Shown: positions 35,227 to 46,870, counted from the stretch's first letter. The stretch is DNA of 64,000 nucleotides from Carex sylvatica (GCA_964058845.1 CAXKVR010000028.1:1-64000); one strand, 5' to 3'. A program made the numbers and translations. Notes: generated by a model not told the origin, from the letters alone.

Positions 35227-35399
35227 ATTTTAATCCTATTCTTTTCCTAAACACGTGCATTTAATTTGATCGAGCTCATAAGTTCATACAATTTAAAGAA
35301 TAGATAAAATTTTGTAAGTACATAATGGAGCATTTCAAATTCATCAGAATGCACTTTATTGTTTTTTAAGAATTTTTTAAAATAGTCATAAAAAATTAT

Positions 35400-35590
35400 G
35401 TTTTGAATTTTTTTGAAAAAATATTAAAAAAATTCTAAAAAAATGTAAATTTTGGTCTCCAAACATATATTAATATGAAGAATATGTTGAGTGCTTCAAA
35501 TCGACAATTTAAACATTAAAATTGTAAAAACAACTTATAAGCATATTCCCTCGTATACTTATTAAAGTAGATTAGTCAATCTCTCTCTCT
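35400..35590. repeat. Foldback family A, right-arm remnant
   Basis: ATTTTGGTCTCCAAACATAT and AGTGCTTCAAATCGACAATT form a degenerate right arm, ending in the TTATAAGCATATTCCCTCGT text of the 28159-type outer arm. The left arm is largely lost. Confidence 0.6.
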
Positions 35591-35849
35591 ATATATATTA
35601 AAGTGATGTGAGATAAACACACTCAATTATTTAATATTTAGTAATATTTTTAATCTTAATTTTAAATATGCAATATTCTATATAAAAAATATTATTTTTA
35701 TTACTAAATCATAGTGATTTTTTCTTTATGATATTTTTTTTAGAATTTAGAATTATTTGAGTGTTCAGTTCGATATGACTCATAAACGAAATACATATCA
35801 AACTTTTTAAAATGAAAGTGTTCATTTCAAAGAAGAATCTAGATAGCCA

Positions 35850-36120
35850 AAAACAAATCCGGAGTGAGCGAGAGCGTGTGGAAACGATTGTTGGGTGACA
35901 AAGAACACGCGTGCCACGTCAGATAAGCCAGGTACTGCTGTGGGGTTGTACGCCTGTATCTGACATCTTCAGGGAAGACACGTGTAACATACTGCCCAGC
36001 TTGTCAGTGACAATTTTGGCTCCCCCCCCGCCCCCCGAATTCGTATCCTATGTGTTAACTCAAAAAGAATCTTTTGAGTTTGAGAATTCTAATTGTTGAT
36101 CTGTTTTAAAATTTGTACTA
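35850..36120. promoter_or_regulatory. Island with ACGT-core boxes, no gene attached
   Basis: This stretch is far less AT-rich than its surroundings and contains TGCCACGTCAG (near 35911) and GACACGTGT (near 35978), both bZIP/G-box-type cores, then a C-rich run. It reads like plant promoter sequence, but no coding exon follows within a reasonable distance on either strand. It may be a relic promoter. Confidence 0.3.
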
Positions 36121-37340
36121 ATATTGTGTGGAATTAACTCCATTAAAATCAGACAGTTCAGATTTATTAACTCAAAAAAATTTCTTTTAAATTAACGTAG
36201 AAGATACGCATTCACACACACTCCACATCCCATTTCTTTCCATTCAAATCCAACACCTCTACAGTGTACCATTTTTTGTTCGCATTCCTAGAAATTGTTA
36301 AGGTTTTTTTTAACGGTAGTAACCAGAAAGAGTGTGTCCCCAGAGGCCAGATTCCAGGTATTGGAGGGTTACAATAAAAAAACAGACGGTCCACATTAAT
36401 TTCGGTATCTATGAAAAATATATATAGAAACTCTGTTTTGAGATTCGTGTTACGTTAAAAAAAAATGATCCGTATCTACTCATTGCATCTCAGGTATTGC
36501 ACTGGATTCACATTCAACTAGCAAGGCAGGTCCAATTTACCTGGAGTGGGGACAGTTAGACATGCATCGGATTATACAAATTAACGTTCGGGGTTGTGTC
36601 AACATTCATGTACACGTGTATTTGATTCGTGCGAATTTTGGAATTTATCTGCAGAAATTTAAATGTGGATTGAACGGTGACTTCGATCGATCTGGCATTA
36701 GATTGAATTTGATATGATGTTTATCGGATCCCTCCCAATTTCCAGTTTAGTCACCAAATTATTACACATTTAGTTTAAGCATGTGGATCCCACAAATTAT
36801 AATTGATAATTAATTAAGAAATTGTCGGAGAATTTCATAATACCTTTTAAAAAATAAATTAAAAATGCGTATTTATTTCCTCAAATTCATAATATTATAT
36901 TTATTATACTAAATTTCAAAAACTCATAAATTTATTAAATTTATTGTTTTATTATTAAAACTCATTTTTCTTTATTTAAAAATAAAAATTATGCAACATG
37001 TTTTAAATTTATAAAGTTCTTATTTTTTATTTAAAACTAAAAAAATATGTAACTGAGTAAGATCAAAGATGTACGTTATTTCAATAAGTAATTGATAAAA
37101 GAGTAAATTTAAAAACACATATGTTGAAAATTTATGCTTTGGATCTCAGTTGTCAAAACCATATAAAGTTGTTGGATGGGATGAATTGTTTGATATGGTT
37201 CTTATAATTTGTCTATTTCCTACATAGATTGAGAACATTATTTCAGGTCGGCTGGTCAGGTCACATGAAAAAGGGAAGTGCTTTGGCACTTTCAAGGCCA
37301 GCTCTCTCAATTCCCCCACCAAATAATGTAAATTTATTTG
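36121..37340. other. Intergenic, no gene recognised
   Basis: Mixed spacer. No exon-like pattern or clear repeat. Confidence 0.45.
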
Positions 37341-37740
37341 CTTTAGAGGCGGTCATTTTTATTAATACTCTAAAAAAAAAAAAATTTAAAAATGCTCCTG
37401 CATTTGGTTTTATTTTCAAAATTGTCCTGACTGTCAGACTTACGGGTGGCCCAATCCCCATAGCAGACCGCCCCTGGTTCGGACGGTTATTTTTTTTTTT
37501 TTAGAGATCTTAATATTTTTTATTTAAATAATTTTGTGAAGAATATTTTTTCTTGTTTAGAGTGTATGCTAAAAAAAAGACATTTGATATATTTATGAAG
37601 TGATGTCGTAACTCTTTATAACTTTAATTGATTTGATTTGTCAGTTGGATATCACAAGTCTAAAGATAACACTAATTAAGAACTTGACATTAATTCTTAA
37701 TAATTTATTTTATTCAAATATACACAAGAAAATATAGTTA

Positions 37741-39625
37741 GATTGTCTCAATGATGTCAACTTCACGTTGACCATCGGTAGACATATTAAACCAGTTAGA
37801 TCCCGACCTAGTACCAGTCGGAACTCTGTGGATCTACAAGTTAGACCCCCACCCAGTACCAATCGAAATTCTGTAGATCTACCAGTTAGACCCCGACCCA
37901 GTAGCAGTCGACACTCTGTGGATCTACCAGTTAGACCCCGACCAAGTACCAGTAGATCGGTCCGTAGGTCAGTACGTGATTATTCGCATGTACCTTTGGA
38001 TGTAATTGATTCTGACAGTTTGGAGAGTGGAGATGAAATGCCCTCAGATGAGTCAGCGGGTTCGGACGATGATATCGGACCGTCCAGCCAGTCACATTCA
38101 CAGTCCTGTCAACCACAGTGCCATCCAGCACAGTACCCGATAACTGGTCGGGAAAATATGACACATCTGGTTGATAGTTTCAATGATATATCCAGTTTTC
38201 GGCCTGCGGATGTAGATTTTTTCGACAGATTAAAAAGAACATTCGATAATCCAATGAGCAAGGGTGTAGTTTACGAGTCGAAAACAGCTCTAAAGATAGC
38301 AATCAATGAGTTTCACCTCGAGAAAAATTGTGAGTGTAAGGTTTCTAGAAGCGAACCTAGACGTTACGAGGTGGTGTGCAGAGATGATTTTTGTAAATTT
38401 CGGTTATGCGTGAAGCAGAACGGTATAACAGAATCTTGGATTATTACCAAACAAGCAATTCATCATACATACAAAGTACCGACAACACGTGTTGATCATC
38501 GTCAGCTTACAGCAGAGATGGTTGCCCTTGCAATTGAAAAAACCATTAGAAGGGATGTGTGCTCTCCTATAAATCATATCCGAGATCTTGTGAAGAAATC
38601 CTACGATAAGGTAACCCCCAAGTACAACAAATTATGGAGAGGCCGTGAGCTTGCTATTGCAAATATGTTTGGGAGTTGGGAGAACTCGTATAACTTGCTT
38701 ATTCCACTATTGGAAGCCATAAAAAGAACCAATCCAGGAACTAAGTATTGTGTGACCTCGACCCCGATTGACTGAGAAAATGATAGGCATTTTCATAGAA
38801 TGGCATGGGCATTTGGACTGTATTGCAGCGATACCATTTCTCAGACCAGTGATTAGTATCGATGCATGTTTCATGTTGGGATGATATCAAGGTAGGCTGC
38901 TAATGGCATGTATGTACGATGCCGAAAACCAATTGCTTGTAGTGGCTTTTGCAATTGTGGAGAAAGAAAGCGCTGACAACTGGGGTTTTTTTATGAGATG
39001 GTTGAGGTTAGAAGTAATTGGAGATAATCGATTCTTTTGTGTCATATCGGATAGACATTTGGGAATTAAAGCTGTGTTCCAGGATCCGCATCTCGGATGG
39101 GATGAGTCTACTAATCAATGTGTGCATCGGTATTGTTCTCAACATGTTGCCAAAAACCTATACAAGCACGTGGGACGTAAGAGAGAAGTTAGCGGCAGGT
39201 TCATAGCTAGAGTGAACAAATGCAAACCTAGGAGGTTGGAGGAGATGATACATAACTTTGAAATTGGATGTCCAAAAGCTATCGACTATCTTAACAAGGT
39301 GGGTAAAATGAACCCTAATGATGAAGACGAGCTTTCATGTCCAAAGAAGTTATATCAAACATTGGACGGAGGTCACCGATGGGGTTTAATGATAACAAAT
39401 GGGTCAGAGTCACTAAACGCCGTATTCAAAATTAGTCGGCGATTACCGGTTGCAGCGGTCGTGGAGGACACATTCTATAAGTTGAACAAATGATTTTTTG
39501 AACGGGGGAATAAAGCTCAAATGGGGTGTCAGCATGGTCAGGTGTTTAGCGACAGGATAACTGAGTTATTGCAAAAGAGAATTGAAAAAGGACGGAGCAT
39601 GACGATCCATCCCTTCCACGTGCTG
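37741..39625 (+). pseudogene. MULE (mudrA-type) transposase pseudogene
   Basis: The frame open from 37741 has no early ATG; the first in-frame ATG is at 38038. The N-terminus has about three tandem 15-residue repeats (VRPRPSTSRNSVDLP type), then an acidic stretch. Next comes the Mutator N-terminal DNA-binding segment (KTALKIAINEFHLEKNCECK, ESWIITKQAIHHTYK). The catalytic part is in pieces: first Asp in VISIDACFMLG, second Asp in FFCVISDRHLGIKAVF, a CVHRYCSQHVAKNL zinc-like motif, and the Glu region NGSESLNAVFKISRRLP. A TGA at 38773-38775, a frameshift near 38818, a TGA in the YQG region near 38883 and a TGA at 39491-39493 break it. The C-terminal SWIM/zinc-knuckle part is absent; sequence switches to the opposing PMD gene near 39625. 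Confidence 0.88.
37801..37955 (+). repeat. 45-bp tandem repeat in the transposase N-terminus
   Basis: Three and a half copies of a 45-bp unit (CCCCGACCCAGTACCAGTCG ... GTGGATCTACCAGTTAGA) lie in frame and encode 15-residue units. Copies differ at a few bases. Confidence 0.8.
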
Positions 39626-39639
39626 ACCAAACAAGTAGA

Positions 39640-42600
39640 CACATGTCATGCCATTTTTTTGGTACCATTCTCGATATCTTATAAGGTCATCCACGTCAAA
39701 CGAATGAGCCTCTTCGTGCACATGCTGTGCGTTTTGTGTTGCATTCCTCACATGCCGGTGATGCAAATCTGACCAGTTCGCATTCTTCCTTGAGCTCCAT
39801 TTCAACCTGTTTACAATATTAGTAAATCAAATAAGTACATAAGTAAATAAGTATATTAAAATAAATAAACAACATAAATACTGCAAATATTACTTGTGCA
39901 GCTCTATGTGCTCGTGCTGATGTAAAGGAGACGGTGGCGGGATCTCTTGAAATCTTCCAAACTATCTCATGCAGCGATCAGGATTATGGTGCTCCACAAT
40001 CTAATAAAAAATAAGAGGACTGCGGTACAAGTAGTACGGCTGATAAATTTGTAGTTGCAATGTTAGTTATAATTTATAATTATGATGACATAAATAAAAA
40101 AAATGTGCGACCCTACTACAAAGTACCTGGTCTGTCCGAGTTACTCTCAAAAGCTTGTGGTAAATATATGTATATGACTCCCACTCCACCACGTTCTCTG
40201 TCAGTTGCTGAAACTGGTTGCGTGGGATACTTGGACCGACGGTTTTTGAATGCGATGAGTTCTTGAAGTTATGTGGGCCTTTCCATAGATCAACAAAAGC
40301 TGGGCATGTGTATTATGTTGTCGCGCCCCATGCTGGTTGTGGCTGATCCACCGGCCGGTGAATTTGAAATCGGCTCCACGACCAGTGCTGCAGAAGTATA
40401 GTGGGACCATGCATAGAGTGACATGAAGGAACAGATGCGAGGCATATATTTCAGTATAAATATGCGAGAACGGCTCCTCCCCAATTGTAATTTCTCGGAT
40501 TGTCCAACTCGTCCACCATGTTGAGATACCATAGCAGTATCCCGTCCCCGCTACTGTCAGGAAACATGGTACTCCCTAATATCTCTAGAGTAAATGCACA
40601 GAGATACCTAATCGCCAATGTTAGAATGTGAGTACATTATTGAAAATGCAAAATATGAATAGAGTTAAAAAAAAAATACTAACCACTTCACTGTTTGTTC
40701 GTCCGCTCCTTTCGAAACGCGCACGGAGTGCCTTTTTCGACAGAAGTACGTCAGACATTTTTTCATTGGCATCATTTCCCCTTGTTTTCATTAACCCCTT
40801 GATTTCATGATCTTGGACACCTAGCAACTCATACAGACAGGCTTGGATACTCCTCGAGTCTGTAATTCCTGTTACCGGATCTCCCGAGATAGGCAGACCC
40901 CATAAACAACTCACATCCTCTAGAGTAACTGTAATTTACTTGACTTGTCAGTAAGAATTTAAAATAAAAAAATTATTTGAATTAGTTAATACCTGTCATC
41001 TCTCCGAAAGGAAGATGAAAGTGTTAGATTTGTGTTCTAAAAGTTATCATTTGTTGATTATCTTTTATATATGTTATATTTATGAATTGAATGTGATTTA
41101 CATTTTGTTCAATGAGTTTTATATTTATATTTAGAAGTGTTCAAGAAGATGCACTTGGTCTTGAATTGCAGGACTTTAAGTAAATAAATATACAACACTA
41201 AAATGTTCACAAGTCTTGCATATTAGCAGGAACACTAATATGACATATAAGACTGTCGTGTTGATTAAAAGTACGTTGTAGTTCTGCAAACGTTGATAAA
41301 AGATTATCATTTAATAACACGAATATATGAAATGCTTCATATATTGAACAGACCTAATAGATGAAATATTATATGGATTGTGTTAGTGTCATTAATGTTT
41401 TCATCGTGTCTTTGATTTCAAGATTGAGACATATATTGTTTTCACATGAGGAATGTACAACGTAATTATTATTAAAAGCTACTTGCAAGAAGTGGTGATA
41501 AAAATAATAGTTCTTTATATGTAACTTGTGCGGGAAAATGATATATGTCAATAGCATCATTGCTACTCATTAATAATGAGAAATGATATTTTGGGCCCCT
41601 TGGTAAAGTAGAATTATAAATGGATCCAATATAACTGAAGTGCAGTTATAATTTTATAATTTGCTTAATAGAGATCAAGAAATGATTATAATACAAAGAT
41701 GACACAGTCCTACTTTGTATATTAATCAGAATATCATAAGGCAAGAAATGGACACAAGTAATGACAAATGTTACATTACTGTAAGGATCGCGTTTCGTAA
41801 AAGGATTACTAAACGTCTATGTTATTTGGGTAGCTGTAATGTATAGCTAGAATACCGCTTACAGTTTATGAAATTAAATATTTTATTTCATTGCCAACAT
41901 AATATAGATCTTCAATATAGGTCACACCAACTGAACGGGAAACAAGAAATAAATATTATGTCACATGATGTGGCTAACTAGCAGGGAAATAAATATATAT
42001 TGTAATGTGCATATTATGAGAATAATATTCGTTGCACATATCATAATATGTGAATATTATGAAATATAAATTTATTTCAAGCCCAAGCCCAAGCCCAAGC
42101 CCAAAACATATTTTAGCAAATTGAGAAGAGAATAAGCCCAAACAAATATTGATTATGACCATTAAATTCGGATTACAAAATGGACAGATTTTAAGGCAAC
42201 TTTGAATGAGCATTTGAAGGGGCAAACATTAACCAATCTGGGCGTATGATCTATGATTTCTATAGCCCTTCGAATGTAGAATCCAACGGTGAAAGTTTCA
42301 AGTCGTTTGGAATTCTCTACAGAAAGCGTTTAATTATATTTTTAATAGCTGTAAATAATAGAACTAAATATATACATCAGGTATGGCTTTTCTCTCTCTC
42401 AAGTGAGTTTAGAGTTTTTCCTCCAAAACATTTTGCTAAAATATATATCGATTGATTATACTATCGATTAATAGACGGGTGAAAAGCTAGACGCGGAAGA
42501 GAGTTCGCTAGCACGAATTCGACACCGTTCTTGTTTCAGATTCAAGGTGAACCTCAGAGGAATCAAGCTACGTTAAAGATCATTGGTATGATATAAAATT

Positions 42601-43067
42601 CCCTCTTGTAGGAATATGTATATAATTACGACATGGATAAATTAGCAATAATAGAACGATCTTAGATGTTATCGGATTAAATTTTATTTTATTTTATCCG
42701 ATTCGCATCATGAAATCCTTCAGAAAGGTGTGCGTCTCCGGACGCCACCGCTCGACAAGTCCATGAATTAGAGCCGAATCGAGGGCGATATCAGGCATTA
42801 TTGCGATCTGATATAAGTCCATTCGAATTAAAAATGGTGCGTACTTGTCGTGAATTTTGCAATGACGTCGATAGTGTTTCACGGTTATAATACCATCACT
42901 CTAAATTAGGTAAAAAAATAAATTACAATATAGTTTGAGGAGATACCGAGTTATGAAAAACCAAATAAGTAAATACTTACCTCCCTAGAAGCCTCAAATA
43001 CCCTGTGATTGGCGTGAGTTATCCACAACAAGTTGCTAAACGTATGCCCAAGTACTTCGTCTGCCAT
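39640..43067 (-). pseudogene. Plant mobile domain (PMD) protein pseudogene, split by a solo LTR
   Basis: Exon-like pieces in transcript order: 43067-42981 (ATG; MADEVLGHTFSNLLWITHAN), 42900-42723 (ALIHGLVERWRPETHTF), then after the solo LTR 41016-40993 (HLPFGEMT), 40928-40684 (VTLEDVSCLWGLPISGDPVT), about 40630-40200 (STMFPDSSGDGILLWYLNMV, NYNWGGAVLAYLY, LLQHWSWSRFQIHRP), 40000-39894 (EHHNPDRCMR, IPPPSPLH) and 39806 to about 39640 (NANWSDLHHRHV, LIRYREWYQ). These are the hallmark blocks of the PMD (aminotransferase-like, MAIN/MAIL1) family in order. In-frame stops are TGA at 40453-40451 and TAG in MR*FG near 39963. The family is known to occur both as host genes and inside MULE and Ty3 elements; here it lies inside a MULE. 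Not functional as it stands. Confidence 0.85.
41022..42722 (+). mobile_element. Solo LTR, 1701 bp, with perfect 5-bp target duplication
   Basis: The sequence starts TGTTAGATTTG and ends ATCCTTCA, the canonical TG...CA, flanked by GAAAG at 41017-41021 and GAAAG at 42723-42727. Removing it with one GAAAG restores the PMD reading frame across HTF/HLPFG. No internal second LTR, primer-binding site or coding frame is present, so it is a solo LTR. End sequences look Copia-like, but the family is inference. Confidence 0.88.
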
Positions 43068-43099
43068 ACTAAAAAATTCGAACAATATTCTAAATTATT

Positions 43100-44290
43100 C
43101 TTAACAATCTTAATTTTTTTTTAATATTATTCGAGACTATTTTGCCGTTTTCTAAGTTATTCCATACGATTTTGAAATTTTCTAAATTATTCTAAACTAG
43201 TTTGAAAACTATTTTGAAAATTTATAAATGATTTTAGGCCATTTTCTAATTTTCTAAGTTAATAGGGCAATATTCAAAACCATATTGAAATTTTATATAT
43301 TATTATAAACTATTTTTGAATGTTCTAAAAAAACTAAATTATTCGGACAATATTCTAAATCATTTAAAATGAACTAATTAAATTATACTATAAATTAAAA
43401 TTAAAATAAAAAGTACAAATAAAAATACCTGGATCGAAGAGCCAATCGGATAAGACAGTCGGAGCTCTGAAGGGGATCCGAAAAGAATTCTAAAAAAATT
43501 CTAAATCATTTTAGAATTTCTAAATTATTCTAAATTATTTTTAATTTTTTAAATAATTCTAAATCTTTTTGACATTTTCTAAATTACTCGGACAATATCT
43601 AAACCATTTTCTAAATAATTATAAATTGTTTTCAAAAAAATTAAATGATTCTAAACAAATTTACTATTTTCTAAATTAATCGGACAATATATTTATAATT
43701 TTCTATTATTCTAAACCATTTTGGAATTTCTAAATTATTCTAGACCATTTTGAAAATTCTAAATTATTCTAAACCATTTGGAATTTTCTAAATTATTCTA
43801 AACCATTTTGGAATTTTCTAAATTATTCTAAACTATTTTGGAATTTCTAAATTATTCTAGACCATTTTGGAAATTCTAAATTATTCTAAACCATTTTGGA
43901 ATTTTCTAAATTATTCTAAACCATTTTGGAATTTTCTAAATTATTCTAAACCATTTTGGAATTTTCTAAATTATTCTAAACCATTTTGGAATTTCTAAAT
44001 TATTCTAGACCATTTTGGAAATTCTAAATTATTCTAAACCATTTTGGAATTTTCTAAATTATTCTAAACCATTTTGGAATTTTCTAAATTATTCTAAATC
44101 ATTTTGGAATTTCTAAATTATTCTAGACCATTTTGAAAATTTTAAATTATTCTAAATCATTTTGGAATTTTCTAAATTATTCTACACCATTTTGGAATTT
44201 TCTAAATTATTCTAAACCATTTTGGAATTTTCTAAATTATTCTAAACCATTTTGGAATTTCTAAAAATCCTAAATTATTCTAAAATAAAC
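43100..44290. repeat. AT-rich minisatellite with higher-order structure
   Basis: A unit of 29-30 bases (CCATTTTGGAATTTTCTAAA + TTATTCTAAA) repeats, loosely from 43100 and tightly from 43690. A variant unit with CTAGACC recurs at about 43740, 43857, 44005 and 44122, spaced 117, 148 and 117 bases, so four- or five-unit blocks were duplicated together. It lies just upstream of the PMD start. Confidence 0.9.
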
Positions 44291-44398
44291 TAATTAATTA
44301 TATTATAAATTAAAATTAAAATTAAAAAATAAAAATAAAAATACCTGGATTGAAGAATTGATCGATCAGACAGTCAGAGCTCCGACAATTGAGAAACT
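43395..44398. repeat. Direct duplication bracketing the minisatellite
   Basis: About 90 bases ending ACCTGGATCGAAGAGCCAAT...GACAGTCGGAGCTCT (43395-43482) recur as ACCTGGATTGAAGAATTGAT...GACAGTCAGAGCTCC (44310-44395). The dense minisatellite lies between the copies. Confidence 0.75.
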
Positions 44399-44475
44399 AA
44401 GGGGACCAATGTGGGGAAGAGAGGGACAAGTGTGGGGGAAGACAGGGACCGGTGCCTTTTGTATGCAAATCCTAG

Positions 44476-44615
44476 AACCGCAAATTTTTTTTGCGGTTTC
44501 GGGATCTCTTTCCGCAATTTTTTTTTGCGGTTTGAGGGCCTGAAACCGCAAAATAATTTGGCGGAAAGAGATCCCGAAAATGCAAATTTTTTTTGCGGTT
44601 TGGGTACTTCTGAAA
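44476..44615. repeat. Nested hairpins built on AACCGCAAA
   Basis: AACCGCAAA (44476) pairs with TTTGCGGTT (44491-44499). CGGGATCTCTTTCCGC (44500-44515) pairs exactly with GCGGAAAGAGATCCCG (44561-44576) and encloses a second pair, TTTTGCGGTTT (44523-44533) with AAACCGCAAAA (44543-44553). A further TTTGCGGTTT follows near 44600. It lies near the right end of the MULE. Confidence 0.85.
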
Positions 44616-44690
44616 ATGTTGTCTCCAGTTGGATATTTTTTGAAATTTGAATTTTTTTTTGGATATTAATAAAAAAATCGGGCATTTGAC

Positions 44691-45400
44691 AGAGTGAAGT
44701 TTTTCTTTCTTTTACAACAGGGATCACTGAAAGATACCTTTTATTGATCTCAAAGAAGTTTTCACATCACAACATTTCTTTGCTTGGAGGTATCTTGCTT
44801 AAAACAGATTAGGAAGTCAAATGAATATTCTATCAATTTTATTAGTGTTCCTATTTATTGCATTTCTGATGCACATGGCTTGTAATGGAGTTTCAAACCA
44901 AATTTATTATTAGTGTTTCTAGCTTTATATTAGTCTTAATTTTTAATTTTAGTATACTTTTTTAAAGAAAGGAATGAGATCACTAGAGCCAATTTTTTTT
45001 AATGCTTTCAATTTGGTCATCAAACTTTATTTTCGTTTTCAGGAAATTGATCAGCACATGTTTTAATTTTGGATGTAGTAATTTCCACAGTCTAAATGTT
45101 CAAGTATCTTTATTGGTATTGATAAAAGATTAGAAACATGATATTTTCTTCTAAAATGACAATACTCTTTAAATTAAGGTCTTACACGAAGTGTTTATTT
45201 TTTTTGGGTAGGTTATTTTGTCTAAATGTAATTGTTTGATTGTTTTTAGTTGCTATGATGTTTTGAAATGCTATTAAAGGCAACGTTAAATTTAGTATTT
45301 TGGGGGTATGTACCGTGTAAAGTAGATCAGTCTGGTCTGATTGCTAATTTTGTTGTATTTGATATCTCCATATTATATCTAAATTATGGCCCTAATTTAC
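44691..45400. other. Spacer, no gene recognised
   Basis: Less AT-rich than most spacer but no exon pattern was found. Confidence 0.4.
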
Positions 45401-46870
45401 ACTGAAATCTGTGCTTTAAAGCCTATGAATGTGGACTTTTTACTTGTATTTCGATGAAATGTGGTACTGCTATGCTTTGTTTGATATTTTGTAGGAAAAA
45501 GGGCGAAAAACTGCACCTGACTACTTTTCATACGGTCCGTATGACATTCTGTACAGACCGTACAAGATCTGCCCAACCACACGGAAGGATCCACAACAGA
45601 GGCACAAAGTCTCCAAGTCAAAGCCCAGGCATACGGTCCGCACCAGATCCCGTACGGACCGTACAACGCTGATTCGAAAAATCCAGCTGGAATCTGAAAT
45701 GAGTATGATTTGAGGGGCCGAAAAGGAAACCCCTGGAGGTGTGATCTAGGGTATTAAAGGAGATATTTCACAGCAGGAAAGGAAATAAAAAAAATCAATA
45801 AACGAATCAATCAATAAATGAATAATTTTCCATCATCTTTCTTGGTTGCTTGGAGAGGAGGAAAAGGAGAAGAGAAGGGAAGAACGCGAGTTTGTAACGA
45901 ATCTTGAGATTTTCCACTGTTTTTATCATGAACTCTTTTATTTCTTGTTATTTGTGTTATCTCGTGAACATGAGTAGCTAATTTACTTTGTTTCTAGGGG
46001 TAAGATGTAGTTTCTAGTTTTGTTTTGTTTGTATGCTACTTGGATCTTGTGTTGAATGCTTTGTTTTTACTTTGTTGTGTAGTATTTTTATTGCTTTATT
46101 TGTGCTTGCTTGAATTGATTAGTCATCCCATTAGATGAATGCGCACATCTAAGTGTTAGGAGCCAAGTCTATGACATTTATTCCAATCGAATAAAGTATA
46201 TGAAGTAGAGTGAAACCAAGGAGTACCCGAAAGGCGAAACTTTCCTTGAGGCGAAAGCTCTTGGATACTTTTGTAAACTAACAAGTAACTTAGATAAATT
46301 ATGCCAAAATGCGAAAGTTGAGGTTTAATGCATCTAAGAGGGAAGTATTTGAGTCCGGTAATCGGGTATTAGGCCAAAATGCAAAAGTTGAGGTTAGGTA
46401 TCTAGATCTGGTCGAAAGAAACCCTAAACATAGTATCAACACAGAAAACAGTAGCTGCAACATCAACTTGAGGTCCCATACGGACTGTATGGGAATCTGT
46501 ACGGGCCGTATGCCTCGAGGCTGAACAGAAATGAAATCTGAACCTTGGAAACGCCCTTTTATCAATTGAAAACAACTTTAATTATCTTTTATTGTCTTTT
46601 AAACTTGTCATAAATCAGTAGAATTGTTAGAACTAAACCCAAACCAATCTCTCTCACTTCTAGAATCTTAAGTGATTTTAGGATAAGTCCAGTTTTTTTC
46701 TTCCATCCCTGTGGATCGATACCTGAGCATACTCAACGATAGGATAGTACACTTGCTATCTGAATTGACAGAGAATAACAAAGGTTTAAAAAGTATAGCT
46801 TGCTATACCGAAACTTTGTAGCATATATTCTGTGCGATCAGTATTTATGAGTTTATTTGTCACACTCCTG
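45400..46870 (+). mobile_element. LTR-like remnant, Ty3/Gypsy (Tat/Athila-like) type
   Basis: Features known from plant Ty3 LTRs of this type occur in order: GTAGGAAAAAGGGCGAAAAA, a cluster of short hairpins, a purine-rich stretch (GAGAGGAGGAAAAGGAGAAG), a CATGAGTAGCTAATTT segment, and late on CCCTGTGGATCGATACCTGA followed by TAGTACACTTGCTATC. No coding region adjoins it. A solo or truncated LTR is inferred; exact ends were not found. Confidence 0.5.
45529..46510. repeat. Hairpin clusters TACGG/CCGTA within the LTR-like sequence
   Basis: Perfect inverted repeats: CATACGG t CCGTATG (45529-45543), TGTAC agacc GTACA (45550-45564), GTACGG a CCGTAC (45652-45664), CCCATAC ggact GTATGGG (46475-46493) and TACGG g CCGTA (46500-46510). 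Confidence 0.85.

Larger units (their letters stand above)
37345..44690. mobile_element. Decayed Mutator-like element carrying transposase and PMD pseudogenes
   Basis: The block holds a mudrA-type transposase (plus strand) and a plant-mobile-domain gene (minus strand) facing each other. Candidate ends are inverted: CATTTTTATTAATACTCTAA near 37354 and, read inward from the right, CCCGATTTTTTTATTAATAT ending near 44680. The right end resembles the ends of the small element at 14306-15107. I could not establish a 9-bp target duplication, so the borders are approximate. A solo LTR and a minisatellite add length inside. Confidence 0.55.
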
